Shown here piece after piece: positions 1 through 9,349 of a DNA stretch of 64,000 bases. The notes beneath the pieces are model-generated. The model was not told where the DNA came from. It ran no database searches and saw only the letters and a program-made list of their open reading frames with translations. The position numbers were made by a program, and so were the translations under genes. How positions within the stretch are numbered: the stretch's first letter is position 1; the number at the start of each line of letters is the position of its first letter. The stretch comes from Bdellovibrionales bacterium (GTDB lineage: Bacteria > Bdellovibrionota > Bacteriovoracia > Bacteriovoracales > Bacteriovoracaceae), in contig JABGUH010000044.1 in NCBI GenBank assembly GCA_018646675.1, forward strand, positions 1-64,000. Reading direction: 5' to 3'.

Positions 1-13
1 AAAATGGAAGCGC

Positions 14-880
14 CTACGTGGCTTCAATTACCTGGCAAAAGTGATAACTGGAGTTAAATTTAAAGATGGAAATGAGGTGATCAAGGATAACCAGAATGCT
101 GCTTAATTTAGCTAGGCAAACACCAGATTTGACAATAACTCGCGTAGTACCCACCCCATTGATAAAGGAGTAGAGACCATCCGCCGGCAGCTGGGCGTTA
201 TCTCCACTTGGGGCCGCTGCTGCGTTGGTGGAAAATTGAAGTTGCTTATCCCCAGTATAGTTTGTCTCAACTGCCAGTTGGCTTGGATCAGTGGGATCAG
301 GTGGATACATCGCTTTTATCAGAACTTGAAAAGGAGCACCGACTACAATCGTCTGATTGGGGTTAACCTGTTCTAGTTGCCATTTTGAGATTAAGCCAAT
401 TTCGCTAACTGTTAGGTTGAAGGAGGAGGATGAGGTTATTCCTAGAGTTGGAAGTGATACATTGATAACAATATTGCCTAGCGTAGATCCAGCAGTAACT
501 GTAACGGCTGCATAACCGCTACCACTACTCATGATTACATAACTTGATAGTACTGCCGTTGCCGTTGACTCTGATGATAGTGCGAACTTAACTGGCACAC
601 CACTTATCTGACTTCCCGAAAGTTGAACGACTAGATTTTGGTGAAAGTTATTGTCAGGTATCGTCGCTTGATTGTTACCTGATGTGAGTGTGATCGTGGT
701 GCTACCTACAGTGCTGGCACCAACGCTGGCAGCAGGATCATCTGCTTGTTCTACCTTGGTTGCATCAATACAGGAGACGGCAGAAAAAATAGTAAGCAAA
801 AGGAGAGAGGATAACAGCCGAGAGTACCAGTAGATAGTACTACCTCTGTTTACTTTTGAAAGAGTTTTCCCTTCTCTCAT
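14..880 (-). CDS. Predicted lipoprotein with Ig-like repeats
   Basis: The protein has 288 residues. A hydrophobic signal segment ends in a lipobox-like SAVSC near residue 37, so it is probably a lipoprotein of the outer membrane or periplasm. The mature part is rich in Ser, Thr, Gly and Val in alternating beta patterns (VPVKFALSSES, YAAVTVTAG), as in bacterial Ig-like (Big-type) adhesin domains. A second such segment starts near residue 165. The ATG is preceded by GAAGGG. The last 35 residues (from CLAKLSS on) are unlike the rest and could be a divergent tail; I looked for a frameshift and found no better continuation. Function is unknown; surface attachment or structure is a guess. Confidence 0.6.
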   Translation of the reverse strand: MREGKTLSKVNRGSTIYWYSRLLSSLLLLTIFSAVSCIDATKVEQADDPAASVGASTVGSTTITLTSGNNQATIPDNNFHQNLVVQLSGSQISGVPVKFALSSESTATAVLSSYVIMSSGSGYAAVTVTAGSTLGNIVINVSLPTLGITSSSSFNLTVSEIGLISKWQLEQVNPNQTIVVGAPFQVLIKAMYPPDPTDPSQLAVETNYTGDKQLQFSTNAAAAPSGDNAQLPADGLYSFINGVGTTRVIVKSGVCLAKLSSILVILDHLISIFKFNSSYHFCQVIEAT

Positions 881-1209
881 CTTTTTCCCTTCTATACCTC
901 AACTAACATATCGGTAATTCATAAATAAAATTTAATGATGCACTTAAATTTATTGTTGCTCTGTTAACATCTTCCTAATATTTTACTACAACTCCGAGGG
1001 TATAGGTCGGGTATGTCTGAAATTTAAACTCATTTCAGCTGGTTAGCTGGGATGTTGAAGTCCGGGCGAAGGTTGGGGTAGTTGAGTATAATCGCCAACT
1101 ATTGGCGATGTCCCCCTATAACGGCAAAATTGTTTAGGGTGAGATAACTGCTCGGAATTATACTATAGTATTAGAATGAGTTACATAATTCTCAGATATT
1201 GGAGATGAG
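881..1209. other. Divergent intergenic region
   Basis: This AT-rich spacer separates the minus-strand lipoprotein from the plus-strand barrel protein, so it should hold promoters for both. The only structure I see is an inverted repeat with 7-base arms, CTGAAAT and ATTTCAG, at 1017-1038. No convincing ORF or RNA gene was seen. Confidence 0.4.
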
Positions 1210-3174
1210 GTGAGATTGGGAGTTAAGGGTGCTTCTCTGCTAAAGCTACTTTCTAATACTACTGTTGTGACAATCATGTGGTGCGTGATGGGCACTCTCT
1301 TTTTTGTCATCCCCGGTAAAGCCTTGGCCAGTAAATTAAGCAATACTTTCTACATAACCGGCAAAGTTTTCCAGGATTTAAACCGTAATGGTGTGTTTGA
1401 TGGCGAAGAGCACGGTATCGGTGGTGTGACAATTGTCAGTCGTACTGGAGAGCGTGCCTCCACCAACGTAGATGGTGAATTCAAAATGAAGATTGCTACT
1501 ACCTCTGAGCTAGTAGAGATTAGTTGTGACCTTGATACCGTTCCTCCCCATGGTTCTTTCTCGACCGCCCAAAGTCATTTTTTAAATGTCAATACAGGAC
1601 TGATTAGTAGGATTAGCTTTGGGCTATTCTATCCTGAAGAGCAGCGCACATTTAAGTTAGAACCAGATCTAACTCAAGCTGTTTTTTTTCATATCCCATC
1701 AACTCTCTCTCACAATTTTAAACTAAGCAGTGATGGTCTACTCTATCAGGGGCGACTGCTACGCCCACTGGATGCTTCTAACTGTACCATCTCTGGCCAG
1801 CAGACCCCTCCAATCAAATTGCTTATCGACGAAAACGTTGCAATTGCACAAAATCCACTTCAACTTATGGAGGTTAATGTTAAGTGTGATTCGGAAGAGT
1901 TTTCGGTGGCACTTCCTAGTATTATAATTGCAGGTGGTAAACCCGGACTTAATAGTATTAAGCCATTTCTAGTTAACGATGATGGCCCCTCTTCACCATA
2001 TATTAAAATTCCATTTTCACTATCACTAAACACTACACTTCAAATGGATGGAGTAGAAGTCACAAGTGCTCAACTACATATTCCCATCATGAAAGGTAAG
2101 ACGAAACATCAACTGAATATTCTTCGCGAAAATGGAACTGCAATTAAATTTGATCTAATACTAGGGGTCCCCAAAATTTTTAAGTCCCTTCGAGATGGCT
2201 CTCAAGGAGAGTTGACCTTGAAGTATGCCAAATTTTTGGATGCGGCAAGAGATACTGAACTTCACTTTCAAGGAGTATTTACTGATTTAAAAAAAGTGGA
2301 GGTTGGAAGCCAAGCAATTCTAAATAAAGGGGAAGCAAGTTCATTTTTAGTTACTGGCAAACGTGGTGTTAACCGATTACCAATTAAGCTAACTCGTTTA
2401 AATGGAAAGGTTGAGCATCGCCATCTTGAGTTTACTATCTATCCATCACCCAAAATATATTTTGAAATTGCTTCAGGTTTGGCAAATAATTATAATGTTC
2501 AAGATATCTCTACTAATAATTATAATTTTCTCTATATGGAGAGCTTAAGTGGGGTGCTTTGGCTTCGCTATCAGCAGTTTTGGGGCCTCTATATGGAGTT
2601 AAATACCGAATTTTCACCTGTTCCTCTGGAGTACACCTCTATTGCAACTGGAGATACGGGTGAGGTCAGCGGCCGCCATCTGGATGGAAGGTTGAGTGCC
2701 ACCAGAACTTTTTATTTAGATAATGATAGTTTTTATAGTACGACCTTAACCGTTTTAGCAGGTTTACAGCAGCTGACATTTTATCAACCGACGGACTCTG
2801 ATAAGGTGATGACACTTTATCTACCAGAAAAAACTCTTCTGGCGACGATTGGGGCAAAGTGGTACTTTCCATATGTTGCAAAATCATCAATCTCCCTTGA
2901 GAGTTCAATTATGTTGGGCAGTGCCATTAGTGATTTTAGTGTCTACTCTTGGGAAGTGGGAGAGAAGATGATTGTTGATTTAAACTTTATTGGCAAATAT
3001 TGGGGTGAGACCCCATCTTTTGGTCACAACTATCGCTATCCGTGGTGGAAGAACCTAAAGGGGACCGTTAAACTCAACATTAAGGGCGATCAACAACCGA
3101 TCCTTTCTCGCAGTGGCGACTATGTCTCCTCCTATACTATCGGTATCAACCTTGGTGTCGCTTTCCAATATTAG
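1210..3174 (+). CDS. Secreted SdrD-like domain protein with predicted outer-membrane barrel
   Basis: The protein has 654 residues from a GTG start with GGAG five bases upstream; an ATG at 1276 is the alternative. A signal peptide ends at GKALA. Residues about 45-110 carry the SdrD B-like signature DLNRNGVFDGEE followed by GIGGVTI, a calcium-binding beta-sandwich that is common in surface proteins. The remainder is mostly beta strand and ends in an aromatic residue (GVAFQY), as outer-membrane barrels do. It probably presents a domain at the cell surface. The family of the barrel was not recognised. Confidence 0.6.
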   Translation: MRLGVKGASLLKLLSNTTVVTIMWCVMGTLFFVIPGKALASKLSNTFYITGKVFQDLNRNGVFDGEEHGIGGVTIVSRTGERASTNVDGEFKMKIATTSELVEISCDLDTVPPHGSFSTAQSHFLNVNTGLISRISFGLFYPEEQRTFKLEPDLTQAVFFHIPSTLSHNFKLSSDGLLYQGRLLRPLDASNCTISGQQTPPIKLLIDENVAIAQNPLQLMEVNVKCDSEEFSVALPSIIIAGGKPGLNSIKPFLVNDDGPSSPYIKIPFSLSLNTTLQMDGVEVTSAQLHIPIMKGKTKHQLNILRENGTAIKFDLILGVPKIFKSLRDGSQGELTLKYAKFLDAARDTELHFQGVFTDLKKVEVGSQAILNKGEASSFLVTGKRGVNRLPIKLTRLNGKVEHRHLEFTIYPSPKIYFEIASGLANNYNVQDISTNNYNFLYMESLSGVLWLRYQQFWGLYMELNTEFSPVPLEYTSIATGDTGEVSGRHLDGRLSATRTFYLDNDSFYSTTLTVLAGLQQLTFYQPTDSDKVMTLYLPEKTLLATIGAKWYFPYVAKSSISLESSIMLGSAISDFSVYSWEVGEKMIVDLNFIGKYWGETPSFGHNYRYPWWKNLKGTVKLNIKGDQQPILSRSGDYVSSYTIGINLGVAFQY

Positions 3175-3329
3175 TTATCACTGATTATCATAAGTAGGAT
3201 CGACAGAGTCTACTCCCGTCCTTGTTTGTTGCCCTCTCTCCTAAAACTTACCCAACCGTTCTTCTTAAGTTATTAACAGAGCATAAAAAGGGCTAAATAA
3301 TATTTTATGTTTTCCGATATGTTGAGTAG

Positions 3330-5417
3330 ATGAGTATATCTCCAAACAGGGGGAATGGTTTGTTATCTAAATATGTACTACTGTCTATAACGATTATCAT
3401 GTTGGTCGGTATTGCTGCTCCAGTCAGTGATTCTCGGGCCAGTAGTGACAGTTTCACTACATATACCATCAGAAGGGGAGATGACTTAATGGCCATCTCC
3501 ATGAAATTCTATGGTACCCACCTTAAATGGCGTGAAATATCGAAGGCCAATCCAAATTTAGATGTTCAGATGTTGATAACTGGTACGGAAATTTATATTC
3601 CACTCAAGAGTGGATCAAAGATAAAAAAGAGAAAGATCAGGATTGCACAAGTAGAAGATAATGGACACATATTGAAACCTGCTCCCGTTGAAGCCCTTAA
3701 GCCGCAAAAAATTACTGCCCCAATCGTAGCGGTGGACAAACCAGCTCTCTCCCCAGTTGCAATTTTGGATAAGCCTCTTCTCCAGGAAGATATTATTAGG
3801 CAGCAAAAAGAGGTGCTTCCCGAAGTAAAATCACAGAATAAAGTTGTGGTCGCACCTTTTGATGATCCTGGTGCATATGATAATTTTGCTGAAAAACAGA
3901 GTGAACTACGTAATCAGGCAATGGATTTTACTACCAAGAGATCCCCGGCGTCCTCCAATGATGAGCTATCACGCTCTAAAACAGCGTCAGGTATTAACTC
4001 AGAACAGGATTTCAACTTCTATCTTAAAACTCGTCAACTAACCAAAGAGCTTAAATTAGAAAAAATAGCTAGAAAAGCAGATAGTGCTCGTCTTGAGCAG
4101 CAGCAGCAGCAGATTGCCAAACTTAATGGTATGCTAGATGCGGCCCAGAAGCTAGCGACTCAAACCAAAGTAGAGAATAAGACACTTACGGATCGAATCG
4201 TTAAGTTGGAGATGCTGACGGATGATCGGCAGCGCTTGCAGGGACAACTTAAAACGGTTAGCTCTAGGCTTGGTAATGTCAATCAAGAGAACCGTCGTCT
4301 ATCTCGTACCCATCATCTTTTTGACCCCATGGCACTAGCATATTCTCAAGATCAGGTGCTACGTGAAAAAAATCGTCTTCTCTCTCAACGTTTTTGGCTG
4401 GAGAAGAATAAGGAGTTAAATAAGTGCTCCATTAATATTGCAGGCAATCCTAAATCTGATCGCAAACTATTTAGTCAGATGGTGCTACTATTAACGGAAC
4501 AATTTGGCTCCAATGCAGTAAATATTGACCCTGGCTTGAACGAGTTGACACTACAACTACCAGGTGAAGTCGTCTATGGTGTCGATACACCTCAGATGCG
4601 TCGCAAGTATCTTCCAACATTAGCTAAAATCAACTACTACTTAAAACAGTTATCAATTTCGCACTTCCACATCACTGGCCATAGTATGACCAAAGCGGTG
4701 CGTGACCGGATGGGGAAGATCATCAGTGCCGAACACTTTATGCTGAAGCAGGCAATGACGCTGCAAAATTATATAATTAATGAGTTATCTTGGTCTTCGG
4801 ATCTGGTTACTGCCGGATCAGTTAGCTTTGTACCTGATAAGCTTAAGTACAGCATTAAACGCTTTAGTCTACGGATAAAGTTTAAATCTCCAGTTATGCC
4901 TAAGAATAGTGGGCGTGCCGTCGCCAGTATATTAGCTAAAGACTCAGTACTCAAAAATATGCGTAATGATATTTTTGTCAAGTTGAACAAGCCTACTGAA
5001 AGCAGAATAGATATTAACCACGGTGGAGTTGATATTCATATGGCCCAGAAGTACTTCTACCGTAAAAATCAACCAGAATTAACCAGTTATGGAGAGGGGT
5101 ACTTGAACTCTATTATGGATATGTTCTCATTGGTCAGTGATGCTAAATTTGAGGTGGTCTGGGCACCAGGAGTTTTAGATCGAGACGAGGATTATAATCG
5201 TGGCCGTGCCTTACAAAATCTAGAAGAGATTAAGCAACATATTCACAACAACTATCAATGGGCCAAAGGCAGAGTTGAGTTTATCTACTCCAACCGCCAA
5301 GCAAAATTATTTGAAGCGTTCTCATCCAAGGGAGACCAAATAAATCGTCGCCTTACTTTTCGAATGAAGCCGATGAGTATCACTGTCAGGCCAATTGGAG
5401 AGATTGAGGACAATTAG
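3330..5417 (+). CDS. LysM, coiled-coil and tandem OmpA-like envelope protein
   Basis: The protein has 695 residues. It has a signal peptide or membrane anchor (residues 15-35), then a LysM peptidoglycan-binding domain at about 44-93 (YTIRRGDDLMAIS, ISKANP). A low-complexity linker leads to a coiled coil near 230-330 that contains a Gln run. Two regions near 380-525 and 555-690 have the beta-alpha pattern of OmpA/MotB C-terminal domains (FHITGHSM; DRDEDYNRGRALQN), the second better preserved. It probably anchors the envelope to peptidoglycan at several points. It follows the barrel gene in the same direction with a 155-base gap. Domain calls are by eye; the LysM call is the firmest. Confidence 0.6.
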   Translation: MSISPNRGNGLLSKYVLLSITIIMLVGIAAPVSDSRASSDSFTTYTIRRGDDLMAISMKFYGTHLKWREISKANPNLDVQMLITGTEIYIPLKSGSKIKKRKIRIAQVEDNGHILKPAPVEALKPQKITAPIVAVDKPALSPVAILDKPLLQEDIIRQQKEVLPEVKSQNKVVVAPFDDPGAYDNFAEKQSELRNQAMDFTTKRSPASSNDELSRSKTASGINSEQDFNFYLKTRQLTKELKLEKIARKADSARLEQQQQQIAKLNGMLDAAQKLATQTKVENKTLTDRIVKLEMLTDDRQRLQGQLKTVSSRLGNVNQENRRLSRTHHLFDPMALAYSQDQVLREKNRLLSQRFWLEKNKELNKCSINIAGNPKSDRKLFSQMVLLLTEQFGSNAVNIDPGLNELTLQLPGEVVYGVDTPQMRRKYLPTLAKINYYLKQLSISHFHITGHSMTKAVRDRMGKIISAEHFMLKQAMTLQNYIINELSWSSDLVTAGSVSFVPDKLKYSIKRFSLRIKFKSPVMPKNSGRAVASILAKDSVLKNMRNDIFVKLNKPTESRIDINHGGVDIHMAQKYFYRKNQPELTSYGEGYLNSIMDMFSLVSDAKFEVVWAPGVLDRDEDYNRGRALQNLEEIKQHIHNNYQWAKGRVEFIYSNRQAKLFEAFSSKGDQINRRLTFRMKPMSITVRPIGEIEDN

Positions 5418-5925
5418 TCTGCCCAAGTGCAGATACGATCTGTAGTCCGCAAATTATCTTCTTTGCCAGATTTCCTGTTCACTGCTTTTGCTACAGCGTT
5501 GAGACTTTGGTCCTGAATTTTCTGGTCTATTGGGTATCAACGGAACACTCTTGTTGGGAAATAGTTGAACTGGAGTAATATTATAAGCATTTGTGGAGAA
5601 GGTAGGTATGAGCGTAGTTGAGCAGCAGGAGAGAGATCAACGGATAGAAGAGTGGCAAGAGTTTGGCGAGAGGGTTGAGGTTAAGATCAATCCCCAAATT
5701 GAGTCAGTTGCAACTCCTTCCTAACTCGATTCAGGTCACGATTAGCAGTTGGCAGTATTAGTTGTGCGACCAATGATGCGCAGCGCTGCACCCATTTTAC
5801 ATAATATATGCCCCTCTGTTGTGTTCAAAATTGTATAACATCTTGTTAATTTTACAATAATTACTGTAGTCACAGACAATCAAGCTATCACTTGCTATCT
5901 GAATTTTATAAATTCGGAGGCATTT
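5418..5925. other. Intergenic region with one possible microgene
   Basis: This is a 508-base gap. It holds one 38-codon ORF with a good ribosome binding site (listed separately) and a perfect 10-base palindrome GCAGCGCTGC at about 5776-5785. AT-rich sequence follows, leading to a strong GGAGG ahead of the subtilase gene. No terminator with a T-tract was seen. Confidence 0.4.
5608..5724 (+). CDS. Possible small charged protein (38 aa)
   Basis: An ATG ORF of 38 codons starts MSVVEQQERDQRIEE and is preceded by GGAGAAGGTAGG. It is acidic and probably helical, with no signal peptide or recognised family. It lies alone between two plus-strand genes. The ribosome binding site is the main reason to list it; chance is a fair alternative. 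Confidence 0.3.
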   Translation: MSVVEQQERDQRIEEWQEFGERVEVKINPQIESVATPS

Positions 5926-7317
5926 ATGATAATTCTACGACTGTTGGCCTTAGGGCTATTGATAATGACCACGTCCACTGGCCACTCTCTAGAGATTGCT
6001 TGCGAGGGCATGGGGATTAATGGTGTATCAATCAAGCGTCTGGATAGTGACTCTAAAACAGTGGATCTTCAAGATCAGATCGCCATCTTTCAGGCGGTGA
6101 TTGCAGATGCTCAGCATGTGGAGTATCTATATGAGTGGACACTTGTCTCTCTCGATGAGCCGACGACTGTTTTCGTCTACAAAAATTCAAAATTTATATT
6201 TAAGCCGAAGTTAACTGGAAAGTACGACATAATTCTAAGGGTTCAAAATCCATCGAATGATTGTGGTTACCATAGGATGAAGTTCGGAGTAACCAGCAAT
6301 GCTCCATTTCTAGGAGTAACCGAGGTTCCTGTTATTGGCCCGGAAGAGTTTAAGCAGTTTGACCACCTAGTTGCCCTTAATGCTCAAAAACTTTGGCAGT
6401 GTGGCGAAGGAGAGGGGGTTGTCATTGCCGTAATCGATTCTGGTGTTCAATATAATCATCCTCACCTAAGACCCAATATCTGGCTTAATACCATGGAGAT
6501 ACCTGGGGATAATATTGATAATGATAATAATGGAAAAATTGATGATATTCATGGGTGGGATTTTGTTCATAGTGACCCATTCCCTCTTGATGACTATGGC
6601 CATGGAACTTATATTGCTGGTCTATCTGCCTCATCAGTTAGTGGGATTGCACGAAAAGCTAAAATTCTCCCATTGAAAATAATGGATACCTTTGGTAGCT
6701 CCTTTGTAACCAGTGCCATTGAGGCGATTAAGTATGCTACTGATCTGTCGGTCTCTAACTCTGTTCCGATGATTATTAATCTCTCATCCTCAATCGCTCA
6801 CGATCTCTTGCCTGTAGAGTATGACAAAATGTTTAAACAGGCGGTAAAGTATGCGCAGGATAGAGGGGTGATGATTATTGCCCCATCTGGAAATGGTGGC
6901 AATGATGGGATGAATGGAATGGATCTTGATATCTATCCGGAATACCCCTCCTGTTACCCAAATGACAATATTATCACCGTAGCGGCCACCAATCTGGCGG
7001 GAGTTATGACTGGCTACTCAAATTATGGACAACAATCTGTTGATGTTGCGGCACCAGGGGGAACGACTGGACACTCCTTGATGACAACTCACTTCCATCC
7101 CGAGGTACATCTCTATCGCGGTGTGGTTGGTACATCTCATGCTGCACCAGTTGTGGCAGGTCTGGCCGCTGTTCTTTGGGGACAAAATAAGAGCTTAACC
7201 CCCTACGAAATTCGCCAGATAATTATTGACACTAGCACCACTACCGCCGGGTTAGAGAAGAGGGTCCTGTCGGGAGGGTGGATCAATCCCTTAAGGGCCT
7301 GTCTCTCCAACCAATAG
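5926..7317 (+). CDS. Secreted subtilisin-like serine protease (S8)
   Basis: The protein has 463 residues with a signal peptide (residues 1-22). Residues about 45-125 look like a PKD-type beta domain (YEWTLVSLDEP; GKYDIILRVQNP). The peptidase domain carries the S8 triad: Asp near 170 (AVIDSGVQ), His near 226 (YGHGTYIAG) and Ser near 404 (GTSHAAPVVAG). An Asp/Asn-rich loop (DNIDNDNNGKIDD) follows the catalytic Asp and probably binds calcium. The start has a strong GGAGG five bases upstream. A second subtilase at 51809-53179 has the same kind of loop. Its substrate is unknown; an extracellular or periplasmic role is likely. Confidence 0.9.
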   Translation: MIILRLLALGLLIMTTSTGHSLEIACEGMGINGVSIKRLDSDSKTVDLQDQIAIFQAVIADAQHVEYLYEWTLVSLDEPTTVFVYKNSKFIFKPKLTGKYDIILRVQNPSNDCGYHRMKFGVTSNAPFLGVTEVPVIGPEEFKQFDHLVALNAQKLWQCGEGEGVVIAVIDSGVQYNHPHLRPNIWLNTMEIPGDNIDNDNNGKIDDIHGWDFVHSDPFPLDDYGHGTYIAGLSASSVSGIARKAKILPLKIMDTFGSSFVTSAIEAIKYATDLSVSNSVPMIINLSSSIAHDLLPVEYDKMFKQAVKYAQDRGVMIIAPSGNGGNDGMNGMDLDIYPEYPSCYPNDNIITVAATNLAGVMTGYSNYGQQSVDVAAPGGTTGHSLMTTHFHPEVHLYRGVVGTSHAAPVVAGLAAVLWGQNKSLTPYEIRQIIIDTSTTTAGLEKRVLSGGWINPLRACLSNQ

Positions 7318-7475
7318 GCTGTGTTGATAAACAGCTAATCTAGAGTGACTATTTCAAAACTGGATTACTCAATCGATGTCACCTTTTGTCTCTCTATTGG
7401 TGGCATGGTGGGATCGCCATTCAGTATTATCTCTGATACGATTTTGCTTAGACCAACATTGACAAGGGAAAGAGT

Positions 7476-9053
7476 GTGACGACGATCGCGAAAAGATCCT
7501 GGGGGGATAGCTTAGAACTATTTCTGGACAAAAGATCAATTATTATGTTGTTTTTAGGGTTTTCTGCTGGTCTGCCCATTCTGCTGATTTTTTCATCACT
7601 GTCACTTTGGTTGCGTGAAGCTGGGGTCGCCCGTTCGGCAGTTACCTATTTTTCCTGGGCCGCTCTTGGCTATTCGTTTAAATTTATCTGGTCACCACTG
7701 GTGGATAAACTGCCGATTCCGATTCTTACCAAATTGTTAGGCCGAAGGCGTAGCTGGCTATTGATCTCCCAATTCTCGATTATTACCGCCATCTCTTGGA
7801 TGGCACTAGTGGACCCCGCCGCAAGTGGCTTGACCTCTATGGCATTGGCCGCAGTTTTGCTGGGTTTCTCTTCTGCTACACAGGATATTGCGATTGACGC
7901 TTTTCGAATTGAGTCGGCAGAGAGTGATTTACAAGCCATATTAGCTTCAACCTATATTGCCGGTTATCGAATTGGGATGATTGTTGCGGGTGCTGGTTCA
8001 CTCTATCTAGCTGATTATTTTGGCTCTAGCATAGAAAATTATTCCCACACCGCTTGGATGTACACCTATTTTATTATGGCCGCCTGTATGTTAATTGGAG
8101 TGGCCACGACTCTGGCCAGTCCAGAGCCTGAAGTTGAGTCTTCAAAAAGAGAGCATCGTACTAAGGATTATTTTAACTTTTTTCTACTCTTCCTAGTTAT
8201 CGCAGGCTGCTTGATTGCAACATTTACTCTAAGTGCTGATCTGACGATGATGACCAAAAAATATTTAGCTGAACTGTTCGGTAATAAACCACTGGCCAGT
8301 TTTCTAGTCGGAACGATTAGACTTGCAGTTGCAATCTCTGTTGCAGGGCTTGCCGCCCTAGCAATTGGTAAGTCTGGAGTGGTAAACACTGCGATGATTA
8401 ACGAGGGCTACATTGATCCAGTCAAAAACTTTTTCGACCGCTATGGTAGATCACTGGCCTGGTCACTTCTCTGTCTAATCGGTCTCTATCGAATATCTGA
8501 TATTGTATTAGGGGTTATCTCAAATGTCTTCTACCAGGATCTAGGATTTACTAAGACTCAGATCGCCTCTGCAGTTAAAACCTTCGGTGTTTTTATGTCC
8601 CTACTGGGTGGTTTTTTAGGTGGAGTATTTACCACTCGGTTTGGGGTGATTAGAATGTTATGGTGGGGAGCTGTTTTGGCGGCCGGTACTAATCTCCTCT
8701 TTATGCTACTGGCCAGTGTGGGACAAAGTAGTTTTATGCTATATGGAGTTATTGCTGCAGATAATTTGGCCGCTGGTCTGGCCAGTGCGGCTTTTGTCGC
8801 ATTTCTCTCAAGTTTAACCGATATCTCCTTTACTGCAGTTCAGTATGCCATCTTTACCTCACTGATGACACTTCTGCCAAAGGTGCTGGGGGGATACTCT
8901 GGCAGCATGGTCGATGCTGTGGGATATCAGTGGTTTTTCATATTTACAACTTTAATCGGAGTTCCAGTTCTATGGATTGTCTATATCTGTGGTAAAAAAT
9001 TTGAGCTACGAGAAAACTCGCCCGAAAGTGCTATTTATGCTGAAGATGATTAG
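7476..9053 (+). CDS. AmpG-like major facilitator permease
   Basis: The protein has 525 residues and 12 or more membrane segments. The N-terminal part (FSAGLPILLIFSSLSLWLREAG) and the loop KFIWSPLVDKLPIP followed by GRRRSW are typical of AmpG, the inner-membrane importer of anhydromuropeptides for peptidoglycan recycling. It is longer than a minimal AmpG because of an extra central segment near 230-310. The start is GTG with AAGGGAAAGA upstream. Recycling fits the window's L,D-transpeptidase and PBP4-like genes, but substrate cannot be read from sequence, and other sugar-peptide or acetyl-CoA transporters share this fold. Confidence 0.75.
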   Translation: MTTIAKRSWGDSLELFLDKRSIIMLFLGFSAGLPILLIFSSLSLWLREAGVARSAVTYFSWAALGYSFKFIWSPLVDKLPIPILTKLLGRRRSWLLISQFSIITAISWMALVDPAASGLTSMALAAVLLGFSSATQDIAIDAFRIESAESDLQAILASTYIAGYRIGMIVAGAGSLYLADYFGSSIENYSHTAWMYTYFIMAACMLIGVATTLASPEPEVESSKREHRTKDYFNFFLLFLVIAGCLIATFTLSADLTMMTKKYLAELFGNKPLASFLVGTIRLAVAISVAGLAALAIGKSGVVNTAMINEGYIDPVKNFFDRYGRSLAWSLLCLIGLYRISDIVLGVISNVFYQDLGFTKTQIASAVKTFGVFMSLLGGFLGGVFTTRFGVIRMLWWGAVLAAGTNLLFMLLASVGQSSFMLYGVIAADNLAAGLASAAFVAFLSSLTDISFTAVQYAIFTSLMTLLPKVLGGYSGSMVDAVGYQWFFIFTTLIGVPVLWIVYICGKKFELRENSPESAIYAEDD

Positions 9054-9231
9054 GAAAGGTGGATGATCACAGGTAGTATACTGCAACTAATCGCTTTATA
9101 ATAGCGGCAGCCAAAGAGGACGTTTTTGAAAAGAGATGGAGAGAGCGGGAGTCATGTTTAGGTGAAATGACAGGAATGAACTGGTTAGTGGTAATGTCGT
9201 GGGGCGCTATGGACCAGATTAATATCTTTAT

Positions 9232-9261
9232 TTGACAGTCTGAGTAAGAGCTACATAATAT
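9232..9261 (+). promoter_or_regulatory. Sigma-70-type promoter for hisC
   Basis: TTGACA at 9232-9237 and TAATAT at 9256-9261 are separated by 18 bases, close to the consensus -35 and -10 elements. Transcription would start near 9268 and leave an untranslated leader of about 80 bases before hisC. Confidence 0.6.
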
Positions 9262-9349
9262 CTAAATTGATTAGCGACAATCTGCAATCAAATATAGTTC
9301 CTTGAATAGTTTATACAAATTGTACTCCAGCAAAGGGCCGAAATAATTT

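Noticed and set aside
14-140. Frameshift near the end of the lipoprotein gene
   Set aside because: The tail looks unlike the rest, but the other frames hit stops at once and give no better Ig-like continuation.
3174-3200. Second Fur-like site after the barrel gene
   Set aside because: The match is only about 12 of 19 positions and is not clearly in a promoter.
5926-7317. Subtilases as magnetosome proteases (MamE/MamO role)
   Set aside because: MamE, MamO and MamP belong to other families, and these two subtilases lie outside the core cluster with ordinary secreted-protease features.
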